DNA of 33,987 nt from an uncultured bacterium (GTDB lineage: Bacteria > Verrucomicrobiota > Verrucomicrobiia > Verrucomicrobiales > V1-33): assembly GCA_903954065.1 (NCBI GenBank), contig CAJBME010000100.1, forward strand, positions 1-33,987. Direction: 5' to 3'. Shown here in pieces: positions 1 through 7,631 of this stretch. The notes beneath the pieces were generated by a model. The model was not told the DNA's origin. It saw nothing but the letters and a program-made list of their open reading frames with translations, and did no database searches. Position numbers and translations under genes: made by a program. Position 1 is the stretch's first letter. Every line of letters begins with the position of its first letter.

Positions 1-38
1 CCCCACCCGCCGTCGTCGCCACCGTCATTTTCTTGATC

Positions 39-377
39 ATGAACACCACCACATCAGTCACGGCCCAACATCGTTTGATCCGCACCAGCACCGGAGAAGC
101 CGTCGGGGCCGAATACGCTTGGATCGACGGCCAATACTGCGCCATCCACGCCCCCGGCGGCGTCATCGGATGCGGAATCTATGACCTCGCCTGCGCAGAC
201 GAATTCAACCTGGCCGTCGCCATCGCCAAAGGCACACCCGAACACCCGCTGCGCACCCCGGAACAATTGCTCACCGCCACCATCCTCGCTACCACCCGCC
301 GGGCCGCCGCCATGGGCATCAAACCCGGCATGACCGGAGCCGAAGCGCTGGAAAAATTAATGATCAGCCCCGAATAA
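39..377 (+). CDS. DUF1805 (YunC-like) small protein
   Basis: A 112-residue protein resembling the DUF1805 family, typified by Bacillus YunC at about 100 residues. The family signature is visible: a central G-V-I-G-C-G-I-Y-D segment, then a leucine-rich helix after T-P-E-Q-L-L, and the C-terminal G-I-K-P-G-M-T-G-A-E-A-L motif. No signal peptide or membrane segment is seen, so it should be cytoplasmic. The ATG at 39 is preferred over a TTG at 33. There is no clear Shine-Dalgarno sequence. The biochemical function of the family is unknown to me and its neighbours give no clue. Family assignment is from recognised motifs; any function would be guesswork. Confidence 0.8.
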   Translation: MNTTTSVTAQHRLIRTSTGEAVGAEYAWIDGQYCAIHAPGGVIGCGIYDLACADEFNLAVAIAKGTPEHPLRTPEQLLTATILATTRRAAAMGIKPGMTGAEALEKLMISPE

Positions 378-464
378 ACACCCCGCCCGGCCAACCACGG
401 CCAGCAGCGAGCAGCCGACGCCCAACCGTCGCCTCCCCCCTCGGCATAACGTACTTCCCAACCC

Positions 465-1391
465 ATGAACTCCCCCGCCGTCACGCGCCGCCTGCTGCCA
501 CGGCTGCTCCCATTACTGTTGCTCCCATGGCTCGCCTCCACGCCGGCTCAGAGCGCTGATCCCAGCTGGGTCTACCTCGACAACGGGCAGCTGCGCCTCG
601 GCATCAACGAAGCGGCCGGGGCGGCCATCGGGTGGTTTTCACCCTCGGGGTCAGATCAAAACCGACTCAATGTTTATGATGTCGGGCGCTATGTGCAGCA
701 ATCGTATTACGGGGACAGCGACAACTCCGACTGGAACGGCACCCCGTGGACTTATAACCCGGTGCAGGGAGGCTCATGGAAAAACGTGCCTTCGATGCTG
801 ATCGAATCACGCCGGGATGGCGACACGTATTATGCCAAGACACGACCGCGGCATTGGGCCACAGGGGCGCTTTTGGAAGAGGTCGTGATGGAACAGTGGT
901 TGCGATTAGACGGCCGGACCGCATCGCTGCGGTTCCGCATGACTTATCGTGGTTCAGTCTCCCATCACCCTCGCCACCAAGAACTTCCCGCCTTGTTTGT
1001 CGACGCATCGCTAGACACGCTGGTCTATTGCGCCGCCGATCAACCAGCCTGGCAAAACGCCCCGCTGACCCGCCGACAGCCCGGATTTCCAAACGAATAC
1101 ACCCGCGTCTCCGAACCGTGGGCGGCGTGGGTCAACCCGCAGGACACGGGTTTGGGAATCCTTTTTCCAGGCACCACCGAAATGACGTTTTACCGAGTGC
1201 GGGGCGCCCGCGGACCGTCTGATTGCTCGTATCTCTCCCCCATCCGCACCCTCGCGCTCACTCCAGGGAAGGTCGTCGAATACGAAGTGGTTCTCGCCCT
1301 CGGCACCATCACAGAATTGCGCCGCACCTTCGCCGACCACCCAGCCACCCGCCCTTCACCCACCCCACCCACCTCCACGATCGGCCCATAA
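465..1391 (+). CDS. secreted protein of unknown function
   Basis: A 308-residue protein with a classical signal peptide: two arginines, a long leucine-rich core and probable cleavage near residue 31 after A-Q-S-A. The mature part is rich in Trp, Tyr and Asp and contains several conserved-looking stretches: an early N-G-Q-L-R-L-G-I, a Q-Q-S-Y-Y-G-D segment, W-N-P/Y-N-P-V-Q-G-G, R-P-R-H-W-A-T-G, and R-H-Q-E-L-P-A-L-F-V-D. The pattern of alternating strands suggests a beta-sandwich, possibly a galactose-mutarotase-like or carbohydrate-binding fold. I have seen similar unnamed proteins in PVC and acidobacterial genomes but cannot name a family. The tail after residue 290 is Pro/Thr-rich and low in complexity. 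It is probably periplasmic or extracellular. Function unknown. Confidence 0.75.
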   Translation: MNSPAVTRRLLPRLLPLLLLPWLASTPAQSADPSWVYLDNGQLRLGINEAAGAAIGWFSPSGSDQNRLNVYDVGRYVQQSYYGDSDNSDWNGTPWTYNPVQGGSWKNVPSMLIESRRDGDTYYAKTRPRHWATGALLEEVVMEQWLRLDGRTASLRFRMTYRGSVSHHPRHQELPALFVDASLDTLVYCAADQPAWQNAPLTRRQPGFPNEYTRVSEPWAAWVNPQDTGLGILFPGTTEMTFYRVRGARGPSDCSYLSPIRTLALTPGKVVEYEVVLALGTITELRRTFADHPATRPSPTPPTSTIGP

Positions 1392-1407
1392 CACCCGCGA
1401 GCCCGCC

Positions 1408-1427
1408 AAAAAAGGGGTCAGGAGAAG
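1408..1427 (+). repeat. left inverted end of RAYT unit
   Basis: The 20-bp stretch beginning with six A residues and containing GGGGTCAGGAG is the inverted partner of 2467-2486, matching it at 18 of 20 positions. It lies 38 bp upstream of the transposase start codon. Short oppositely oriented repeats beside a lone Y1-type transposase are characteristic of RAYT units and their REP sequences. Whether this one is recognised by the enzyme is inferred. Confidence 0.75.
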
Positions 1428-1465
1428 ATTATTGACTTCTTTCTCGATGTCGGCAACTTCTGATC

Positions 1466-2464
1466 ATGCCCCGTCAAGTCCGCATTGAATTCCCCGGAGC
1501 GACGTATCACGTAATGTGCCGTGGCGACCGGCGTGAGGACATCTTTCGCGACGACGGTGACCGGGAGATGATGCTGGCAACGCTAGCGGAGACAGTGGGA
1601 AAGACTGGCTGGCAGGTCCACGCGTGGGTGTGGATGAGCAACCATTATCATTTGGTGCTGGAGACACCGGAGGCGAACCTTGTCAAGGGAATGACTTGGT
1701 TTCAGACGACCTACACCACTCGCTTCAACGCGCGACACCACCTATGCGGACACTTGTTTGGAGGCCGGTACAAAGCGGTACTGGTGGACCGGGAAGATCC
1801 GCACTATTTTTCCACCCTACTTGATTACATCCACCTTAATCCGGTGCGGGCAGGGATCATCAAGTTGCAGAACGGCGACGATCTCCGTGATTACCGGTGG
1901 AGCAGTTGGGGCGGCTATGTGCATCCACAACAGAGGCAGCGCTGGCAGCAGACCGGACGGGCATTCGGGGTGTGGCAATTGGACGATACCGTCGCGGGCC
2001 GACGTGCATTGCGGCTGCGAATCGAGCGCCGGATCGCAGAGGAAAACGCTAGGCATTGTGGGCTGGCGGAGGTGGGCGACCAGAGTCTTCAGTCCACTCT
2101 TCGGCGCGGGTGGTATTATGGTCCGGCAAAATTCCGCGAATGGCTGTTGGCGCAGGCCGGGGAGTTGCTCGGCAAGCGGAGCCAGTCCCGCAAAAACTAC
2201 CACGGTAGCGAAATCAAAGCCCACGGTGAAAGCGAGGCGCAGGCGCTCCTTGCCTCCGGCCTAATCACGGCCGGAATCACTGCTGCTGAACTTCCGCAAT
2301 TACCAAAGAGTGATCAGAGGAAAGTGGTGATCGCATCGGAGATACGGAAACGAACCGCCATGCCGCTGGCATGGATCGCTCAGCATCTCTATATGGGGAC
2401 CCCATCCCATGTCTCCCATGCCTGCCGCCGCCATTGCAATCCGTCTACGCGGGATTTGTCATAA
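1466..2464 (+). CDS. REP-associated tyrosine transposase (Y1_Tnp, IS200-like)
   Basis: A 332-residue protein with an N-terminal Y1 transposase domain (about residues 1-130). The HUH metal-binding motif is H60-Y-H62. The probable nucleophile is Y121 in the Y-I-H-L-N-P-V-R-A-G motif, which is diagnostic for RAYT proteins. The opening P-R-Q-V-R-I-E-F-P-G-A-T-Y-H-V is also typical. The long C-terminal half (130-332) resembles the helical, DnaA-like C-terminal extension seen in many such proteins. All core residues are present, so it looks intact. It would nick and join single-stranded DNA at REP-like hairpins. It is flanked by 20-bp inverted ends at 1408 and 2467. No second ORF of an IS605-type element is present. 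Confidence 0.93.
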   Translation: MPRQVRIEFPGATYHVMCRGDRREDIFRDDGDREMMLATLAETVGKTGWQVHAWVWMSNHYHLVLETPEANLVKGMTWFQTTYTTRFNARHHLCGHLFGGRYKAVLVDREDPHYFSTLLDYIHLNPVRAGIIKLQNGDDLRDYRWSSWGGYVHPQQRQRWQQTGRAFGVWQLDDTVAGRRALRLRIERRIAEENARHCGLAEVGDQSLQSTLRRGWYYGPAKFREWLLAQAGELLGKRSQSRKNYHGSEIKAHGESEAQALLASGLITAGITAAELPQLPKSDQRKVVIASEIRKRTAMPLAWIAQHLYMGTPSHVSHACRRHCNPSTRDLS

Positions 2465-2466
2465 AT

Positions 2467-2486
2467 CTCCTCCTGACCCTTTTTTT
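2467..2486 (-). repeat. right inverted end of RAYT unit
   Basis: This is the inverted partner of 1408-1427 (18 of 20 positions identical on the opposite strand). It begins 2 bp after the transposase stop codon and ends in a T-run. Because it is T-rich on the coding strand it could also help end transcription, but no stable stem precedes it. Together with the left copy it delimits a unit of about 1.08 kb. Confidence 0.75.
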
Positions 2487-2581
2487 GACTCGGCATCCAT
2501 GTTACAAAAACGACCCACTGTTTAAGAAGGAGAATCTGGCACATTTTGCCGCTCGTGAATTGATGTTTCTACTCAAAGGAT

Positions 2582-2620
2582 AACAACGTTAGTTAGTCAT
2601 TTGCTCTATCTTACGTTGTT
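2582..2620. promoter_or_regulatory. 8-bp inverted repeat upstream of secreted protein
   Basis: AACAACGT (2582-2589) and its exact reverse complement ACGTTGTT (2613-2620) are separated by 23 bp and end 5 bp before the start codon at 2626. The arms could be an operator half-site pair or form a leader hairpin that covers the initiation region. Only the symmetry is observed; a regulatory role is inferred. Confidence 0.3.
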
Positions 2621-2625
2621 GTCAC

Positions 2626-4743
2626 ATGAAACTCAATAAACCACTTCCGCACCTAACAGTGTGTGGTCTTCTCTGTTTTTTCGCCCTGCAACCGCTGGTC
2701 ACCGCCCAGACGGTCATTCCACCCGGTTTTGCCAAGCCGGCGGGTGACGCCGACACGAATGCACCGGGATTTAACGTCCGAACCGTGCAGGCCGCCGCGG
2801 CTGGAACCTTGCCAAACTCACTCGAACGCACAGAGAACCAACTAGCAGGACTACTGATCGACCCCGCTACCGGAGAACCGTATGAGAACATCGCGGATCT
2901 CACTCTGTTTGCCGATGACGGTTATTATCATGAAGAAACGGTCATTGATTACGAACAGGGCGGCGGATCCGGTTCTGGCCTGCTGATTCCGGGCATCCCT
3001 GGCACCCAAGGAGGCACCGACAATCTTGCGATGGAGGCGCTGACTTATCTGGTCCTGCAGCCTGGGACGTATACCATGGTCGTGAACAGTGATGATGGAT
3101 TTAGAGTGACGGCCGCGGCCGACCCCCGGGATGCCTTTGAATCAATAATTCTGGGCTCGTATGATGGCGGGCGCGGCGCGAGCGACACGACATTTCAATT
3201 CAGCGTCACAGCAGCCGGAGCGTACGGATTCCGGCTCATTTATCAGGAAGGCAGCAGCGGAGCCAATGTCTCCTGGTTTCTCGATCATCCGGCCGATCCC
3301 GGGGCTCGCATTCTTGTCAATGACCCGAATGAGGCCAGTTCGATCAAAGCCTTCCGGTCACTGAAAACGCCGCAAGCCGCGTATGTCGATGTGGCCTCTC
3401 CCACTCCAGGGGCCGTGGATGTGGCGGCCCGACCCACACTGACTTACCGCATTGTGGACGGCGGCTCCTCACCGGTTGCTCCGGGATCAGTGCAATTGTT
3501 CCTCGACGGCACGCCAGTGACCGCCACCGTCAACAAGGACGGCAACAAAACGACCGTCACGTACCCGCTGACCAACAATCTGGTCAACGCCTCCGTTCAC
3601 GCGGTCAAGCTTGTCTTCTCCGATACGGCGGTACCACCCACGGTCACCACCAAAGAGGCAACATTCACCGTCCTCAACTACGCCAACCTGTTGCTACCCA
3701 ACCCTCCCATCATTGCCGAAAATTTCGACAGCTGGGATGAACAAACCACCCCTCCAGACGGACTCCCCAGTGAAACGTGGACCTATAACGGCTGGACGGT
3801 AGAGCAGTATTCCAGCGGCGGCGGCACTGAATGGGACCTTCTGAGCCCCAATTCCGACGCCTATCTGGGATGGGTGGTGGTCAGCCGCGACACCATTGCC
3901 GGAATCGGTTGGGACTCAGCGCGCCGTCTGAATGTGGCTGAGCAATACGTCAATAGCGAGCGCGTGGAGACGCTCATCAATGGCAATTGTTTCTACGCCG
4001 AATCCGACGTTCGCAGCGGCAGCCAAGTGCAGTATCTTTTCAGCCCGGACTTTGATCTTTCCGGCATCGACGACGTCCATTTGTACTACCACAGCATCTA
4101 CGAACAAAATCAGGACAACATCGGTGCCGTTGAGTACTCCATCAACGGAGGCACCACTTGGCTGCCGATCGTGTACATGATCGACGGGACCGATATCGTG
4201 CTGGATACCGAAGGCAAAACCGATGCGGAAGCCACCCTGAATAAGTCGCATGGTGACGCAGCCATGTATACGGATGCTGAATCGGGCGAGCAAATAGGTG
4301 GCACCTTCGGCGCATTTATTGGCGCCGCCCCCGAGACGTGGCCCACCCTCGGCCCGTTCATCAGCGGCCGCGTGAATGATAATGCCATCGAGTCGAAGCG
4401 CGTCGAATACTTCCCACTCCCGCAAGCCGCGCGTCAGGCCAAAGTTCGCTTCCGTTTCGCCCAAGCGGGCACCGCCAGCTGGTACTTCGGCATCGATAAT
4501 TTCGCGCTGTACGGCACACGTTCGGCCGTCACAGAGCCAGCGCCCGTGCTCTCGGTCAGCCTAGATGCCGGACAAGTGCGCTTGTCGTGGTCCGCCAGCC
4601 CCGCGGGCTACAAACTTCAGGGATCATCCTCTCTGGCGACGGGCAGCTGGACGGATATCCCTGGAGCGACAGCGAACGGCGGGCAGATGACATTACTGGT
4701 ACCGCCCACCGCCCCCGGAACGTATTATCGCCTGATCAAATAA
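2626..4743 (+). CDS. large secreted multi-domain beta-sandwich protein
   Basis: A 705-residue exported protein. Residues 1-28 are a signal peptide ending at V-T-A-Q. Residues about 85-220 look like a PA14-type domain: it has a V-N-S-D-D-G-F motif and a later Y-G-F-R-L-I-Y-Q-E-G followed by V-S-W, the usual PA14 landmarks. Residues about 250-345 form an Ig-like domain, and about 360-630 a jelly-roll/MAM-like beta-sandwich with many aromatic and acidic residues. The last 65 residues form a small beta domain ending in G-T-Y-Y-R-L-I-K, a C-terminal module common in verrucomicrobial exported proteins and possibly a sorting signal. PA14 suggests carbohydrate binding. No catalytic motif is recognised. 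It stands alone between the RAYT unit and a convergent hydrolase. Confidence 0.85.
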   Translation: MKLNKPLPHLTVCGLLCFFALQPLVTAQTVIPPGFAKPAGDADTNAPGFNVRTVQAAAAGTLPNSLERTENQLAGLLIDPATGEPYENIADLTLFADDGYYHEETVIDYEQGGGSGSGLLIPGIPGTQGGTDNLAMEALTYLVLQPGTYTMVVNSDDGFRVTAAADPRDAFESIILGSYDGGRGASDTTFQFSVTAAGAYGFRLIYQEGSSGANVSWFLDHPADPGARILVNDPNEASSIKAFRSLKTPQAAYVDVASPTPGAVDVAARPTLTYRIVDGGSSPVAPGSVQLFLDGTPVTATVNKDGNKTTVTYPLTNNLVNASVHAVKLVFSDTAVPPTVTTKEATFTVLNYANLLLPNPPIIAENFDSWDEQTTPPDGLPSETWTYNGWTVEQYSSGGGTEWDLLSPNSDAYLGWVVVSRDTIAGIGWDSARRLNVAEQYVNSERVETLINGNCFYAESDVRSGSQVQYLFSPDFDLSGIDDVHLYYHSIYEQNQDNIGAVEYSINGGTTWLPIVYMIDGTDIVLDTEGKTDAEATLNKSHGDAAMYTDAESGEQIGGTFGAFIGAAPETWPTLGPFISGRVNDNAIESKRVEYFPLPQAARQAKVRFRFAQAGTASWYFGIDNFALYGTRSAVTEPAPVLSVSLDAGQVRLSWSASPAGYKLQGSSSLATGSWTDIPGATANGGQMTLLVPPTAPGTYYRLIK

Positions 4744-4779
4744 CAACGATTCAAGGCGGCATCGTCCCGCCTCGCTGGC

Positions 4780-4803
4780 GCCCGCTCCCTCTGGGGAGTG
4801 GGC
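4780..4803. terminator. GC-rich hairpin between convergent genes
   Basis: Arms GCCCGCTCCC (4780-4789) and GGGAGTGGGC (4794-4803) pair with a single G-T wobble across a 4-base loop. It sits between the stop of the secreted protein (4743) and the stop of the convergent hydrolase (4914), where a bidirectional terminator would be expected. There is no adjoining T-run, so intrinsic termination is uncertain. Confidence 0.35.
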
Positions 4804-4913
4804 CGCGCCCAAACCTCGCCCTCCCATTGGGCGCCCCAGCTGGCGGGTCTTTGCTTTAATGTTTGGCGCTTCCGCTGGAACGATCCGTCAGGCGGTCGAT
4901 CCAATTGTCCCGG

Positions 4914-5774
4914 TCAGCGGGCACCGGCGCGAGCGCGGGCGATGGCGAAGTCGACGATGGGCTGGGACTTGAAGAATCCCTCAAAGAAATTGTGTCCTTG
5001 GCCTTTGAGGATGATCAGGGTGACGAGGTCACGGGCGCCGGCTTCCTCGTAATGGCGGACGAATTCGGCGGAATTTTTCTCGAGGGGAACGACGGTATCT
5101 TCATCACCGGAGATAAGGGCTGCGGGGATACCGGCTTTGGCGAGCTGGCCGAGGCGAACGACGGGATTCAATTCGTCCAGCCGGCGTTCCAATTCATCGG
5201 CCGTCAGCCCGTAAGCTGGGGCGGCGACCTCCAATGTGGGATAGCTACGCAGGTCAAATACGGGGTAGATACCAGCCAAACCGGCGACCTTACCGGGGTA
5301 GGCCAGCGCCCAGCTTGACGCCCACAGCCCGCCGCGGCTGCGGCCGAGGAGGCACGGTTTAGCCGCAAACCCTCGTTTGGACAACAGTTCGTCATAGAGC
5401 GCGGTGAAGGCGGGATGGCTGCGTTCTGGGCTTCCGTACGCCTCTCCGACATCCACACCCGCCACCGCAATCCCGGCTTCCAAAAACCGCTCATGCATCC
5501 ACCTTTCCGCCTCGTCAGGATACCCCGGCAGTGTGGGCGCATAAAAAATCCATGGCTGCGGGGTGGTGCGATGCTCCACCGCGGGCAGCATGATAAAGGC
5601 CGGACGCCCTGCCACCGTGATCGATTCACGAGGTAGATCCAGCGCCTGCGCGGAAACCATCGAAACAAAACCAGTCCAGACGGCCAACCCGAGGAAAACA
5701 ACGGCCAGAGAGCGTGAGAAACGAATGAACATGAGATAGTGCGAGTGAGCGTGAGATAAGAAAAACTTCATCAT
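4914..5774 (-). CDS. secreted alpha/beta hydrolase
   Basis: A 286-residue serine hydrolase of the alpha/beta fold. The probable triad is S146 in the nucleophile elbow G-R-S-R-G-G, D226 in G-D-E-D-T-V-V-P, and H261 in G-Q-G-H-N-F, in the usual order and spacing. An N-terminal hydrophobic segment (about residues 20-40, ending V-S-A-Q-A) is a signal peptide or anchor, so it acts outside the cytoplasm. The start at 5774 was chosen because GGGGAGG lies 10 bp upstream; the frame stays open to 5813, and a later ATG at 5732 is also possible. Without a closer match the substrate (an ester or a short peptide) cannot be named. It is convergent with the secreted protein upstream. Confidence 0.85.
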   Translation of the reverse strand: MMKFFLSHAHSHYLMFIRFSRSLAVVFLGLAVWTGFVSMVSAQALDLPRESITVAGRPAFIMLPAVEHRTTPQPWIFYAPTLPGYPDEAERWMHERFLEAGIAVAGVDVGEAYGSPERSHPAFTALYDELLSKRGFAAKPCLLGRSRGGLWASSWALAYPGKVAGLAGIYPVFDLRSYPTLEVAAPAYGLTADELERRLDELNPVVRLGQLAKAGIPAALISGDEDTVVPLEKNSAEFVRHYEEAGARDLVTLIILKGQGHNFFEGFFKSQPIVDFAIARARAGAR

Positions 5775-6382
5775 GGTGGACCGGCCTCCCCCCAAATGAC
5801 CAGCAAAATCCATGGGCCAAAAAGGCTCTACCCCGGGAGCGCCGACGCCCGGGTCGACCGCCCCTTAACGCCCCTTAACGCTCCCTTCGTGCCATTTTGA
5901 TACCCGATTTCTCGTGATTTTCGCGGTGTGAAACAAGACAACGAATACGAAAACGTTTTTTCGCATCCTGCCACTGGGCCTGCTAAAAAGACGTTCGGAA
6001 AGACGTTCGGTGAGGCGCGCGCCGCCACGGTCGCGTCCGGCTTCGCTTTCAAGACCGGGCGGCTCCGGGGTCAGCGACCCCAGCTACAGAAGAAACCATG
6101 GCCTCCAAGCCACATCCCTCAAACGCCGGATACGGAAAGGTCCCGATGACGCCGTGTGTGTGACTCCTCTGGTACTGTGTGCCGCCCGCTCGACCTGCTT
6201 GCGCCGAAGCCGCCCAGACCTATCAGGGCTCGCTCTTCGAGGTTGTATTGAGCTGAATCGAGGTAAATGGCTGGGTGAACATCGCGGTGTCATCTCCCGG
6301 GACCCGCCCCCTCTTGCGGCCGCGGGCCGCAGCTTGGGGTCCGCCAGCGCGCTACCAGACCCGCCACTATCGACATATCAGC
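5775..6382. other. non-coding stretch with short repeats and palindromes
   Basis: No convincing gene is seen in these 608 bases, which separate the divergent hydrolase and RND adaptor and so should hold both promoters. Visible structure: a direct repeat of CGCCCCTTAA around 5860-5880; AAAGACGTTCGG twice in tandem (about 5986-6010); a perfect palindrome GGGGTC-AGC-GACCCC at 6067-6081; and GCGGCC-GCG-GGCCGC at 6316-6330, about 50 bp before the adaptor start. Open frames here have no family resemblance or ribosome site and were not called. Confidence 0.6.
6067..6081. repeat. REP-like palindrome
   Basis: GGGGTC (6067-6072) and GACCCC (6076-6081) form a perfect 6-bp stem with an AGC loop. Small GC-rich hairpins in intergenic DNA are the usual substrates of RAYT enzymes, and this genome encodes one at 1466. 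The RAYT ends also contain GGGGTCAG. Relationship between the two is suggestive only. Confidence 0.4.
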
Positions 6383-7612
6383 ATGATCATTAAACGATTG
6401 CACCTGACCACCCCGGGATTTCTCGCCATGACCAGCCTGCTGCTGGTCGCCGGCTGCCACCGCCCCAAGCCTCCCGCACTCGTTATGGGTCCGCCCGTCG
6501 TCAAAGTGGCCGCTCCGCTCCAGCGCGATGTGCCTATGGTTTACGAATCGATCGGCCAGACCGATGCCACGGCCACGGTGGAGGTCCGAGCGCGGGTGGA
6601 GGCGACGGTGGAAAAAATCCTTTTTATTGAAGGGTCTAACATCAAGGAGGGGGATCCCCTTTTTCTGCTCGACAAAAAGCCTATTCAGCAGCGATTGGCG
6701 GCCGCGCAAGGGAATCTCGGCCAGATCGAAGCCAATCTGAGCCGATTGCAACAGGATGTGGACCGGTTGGGCCCGCTCGCGGCGCGCGGAGCGGTACCGC
6801 AGAAGGATTTGGACACGGCGGTGGCCAATCTGCGTCAAGCCGGGGCCGCGCGTGAAACCGGCGTGGCCGAGGTCAAATCAGCGGAACTCGATCTTGGTTA
6901 CACCGAAGTAGCCGCGCCAGTTTCCGGAGTGATTGGGGCCAAACAAGTCGACGTCGGCACCCTCGTAGGCAAAGGACAGCCGACCGTCATGGCCACCATC
7001 TCCCCGCTGGACCCCATCTGGGCAAATCTGGAAATCAGCGAGGTCGCGTACCTGAACAATGCGGGGAAATTTAAAGACCCCAAAAATCCAACCGTCTTCG
7101 CCCTCGTCCTGGCTAACGGGCAAGTTCATCCGCACCGCGGCCGCCTCGCTTTCGTCGATCGTCTCGTCAACCCGACCACGGGCACATTGAAAATCCGGGT
7201 GGAATTCCCCAACCCCGAAAAAATCGTGCGTCCTGGCCAGTTCTGCCGGGTGCGCATTCTCGCCAAGACGCTGCCGGGAGCGCTGCTCCTCCCTCAGCGC
7301 GCCGTGCAAGAAATCCAAGGACTCCATAACGTGTTTGTTGTCAACAATGAGGGCAAGGCCTCATTCCGTCGCGTCAAAATGAGCGAGCGCATTGGATCGC
7401 TCTGGATCGTCGAATCGGGACTGAACGCCGGAGAAAACGTCATCATCGAGGGACTTCTCAAAGCCCGGGACGGCGCCACCGTGACCGTCCAACCGATCGA
7501 GATCGACGACGCCCCGCTCAAGGAACTCGCCACCACCGTGCCTAACGCCCCGGCCGAACCAGCGACCCCAGCGACCCCGGCAACCCCGGCCGCCACCCCC
7601 GCCGGCCAGTAG
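6383..7612 (+). CDS. RND efflux periplasmic adaptor lipoprotein (AcrA/MexA type)
   Basis: A 409-residue membrane-fusion protein that links an inner-membrane RND pump to an outer-membrane channel. The N-terminus is a lipoprotein signal with lipobox L-V-A-G-C (C25), predicting anchoring in the inner membrane. The order of domains is typical: first half of the lipoyl domain ([12 protein letters not shown]), an alpha-helical hairpin (about residues 95-165), second lipoyl half (A-P-V-S-G-V-I-G), a beta-barrel with [15 protein letters not shown], and a membrane-proximal domain. The last 40 residues are a Pro/Ala/Thr-rich tail. The frame is open upstream to 6275, but the lipoprotein signal fixes the start at 6383. 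It lies 19 bp upstream of the pump gene and is surely cotranscribed with it. Confidence 0.93.
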   Translation: MIIKRLHLTTPGFLAMTSLLLVAGCHRPKPPALVMGPPVVKVAAPLQRDVPMVYESIGQTDATATVEVRARVEATVEKILFIEGSNIKEGDPLFLLDKKPIQQRLAAAQGNLGQIEANLSRLQQDVDRLGPLAARGAVPQKDLDTAVANLRQAGAARETGVAEVKSAELDLGYTEVAAPVSGVIGAKQVDVGTLVGKGQPTVMATISPLDPIWANLEISEVAYLNNAGKFKDPKNPTVFALVLANGQVHPHRGRLAFVDRLVNPTTGTLKIRVEFPNPEKIVRPGQFCRVRILAKTLPGALLLPQRAVQEIQGLHNVFVVNNEGKASFRRVKMSERIGSLWIVESGLNAGENVIIEGLLKARDGATVTVQPIEIDDAPLKELATTVPNAPAEPATPATPATPAATPAGQ

Positions 7613-7631
7613 CCACCAACCCGCGATTCCC

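Noticed and set aside
2371..2583. 70-residue frame covering the 3' end of the RAYT gene
   Set aside because: Starts inside the transposase in another frame and runs through the right inverted end; best explained as a shadow.
5928..6149. 73-residue frame starting at GTG
   Set aside because: No ribosome site, no family resemblance, and it spans direct repeats and a palindrome; more likely non-coding.
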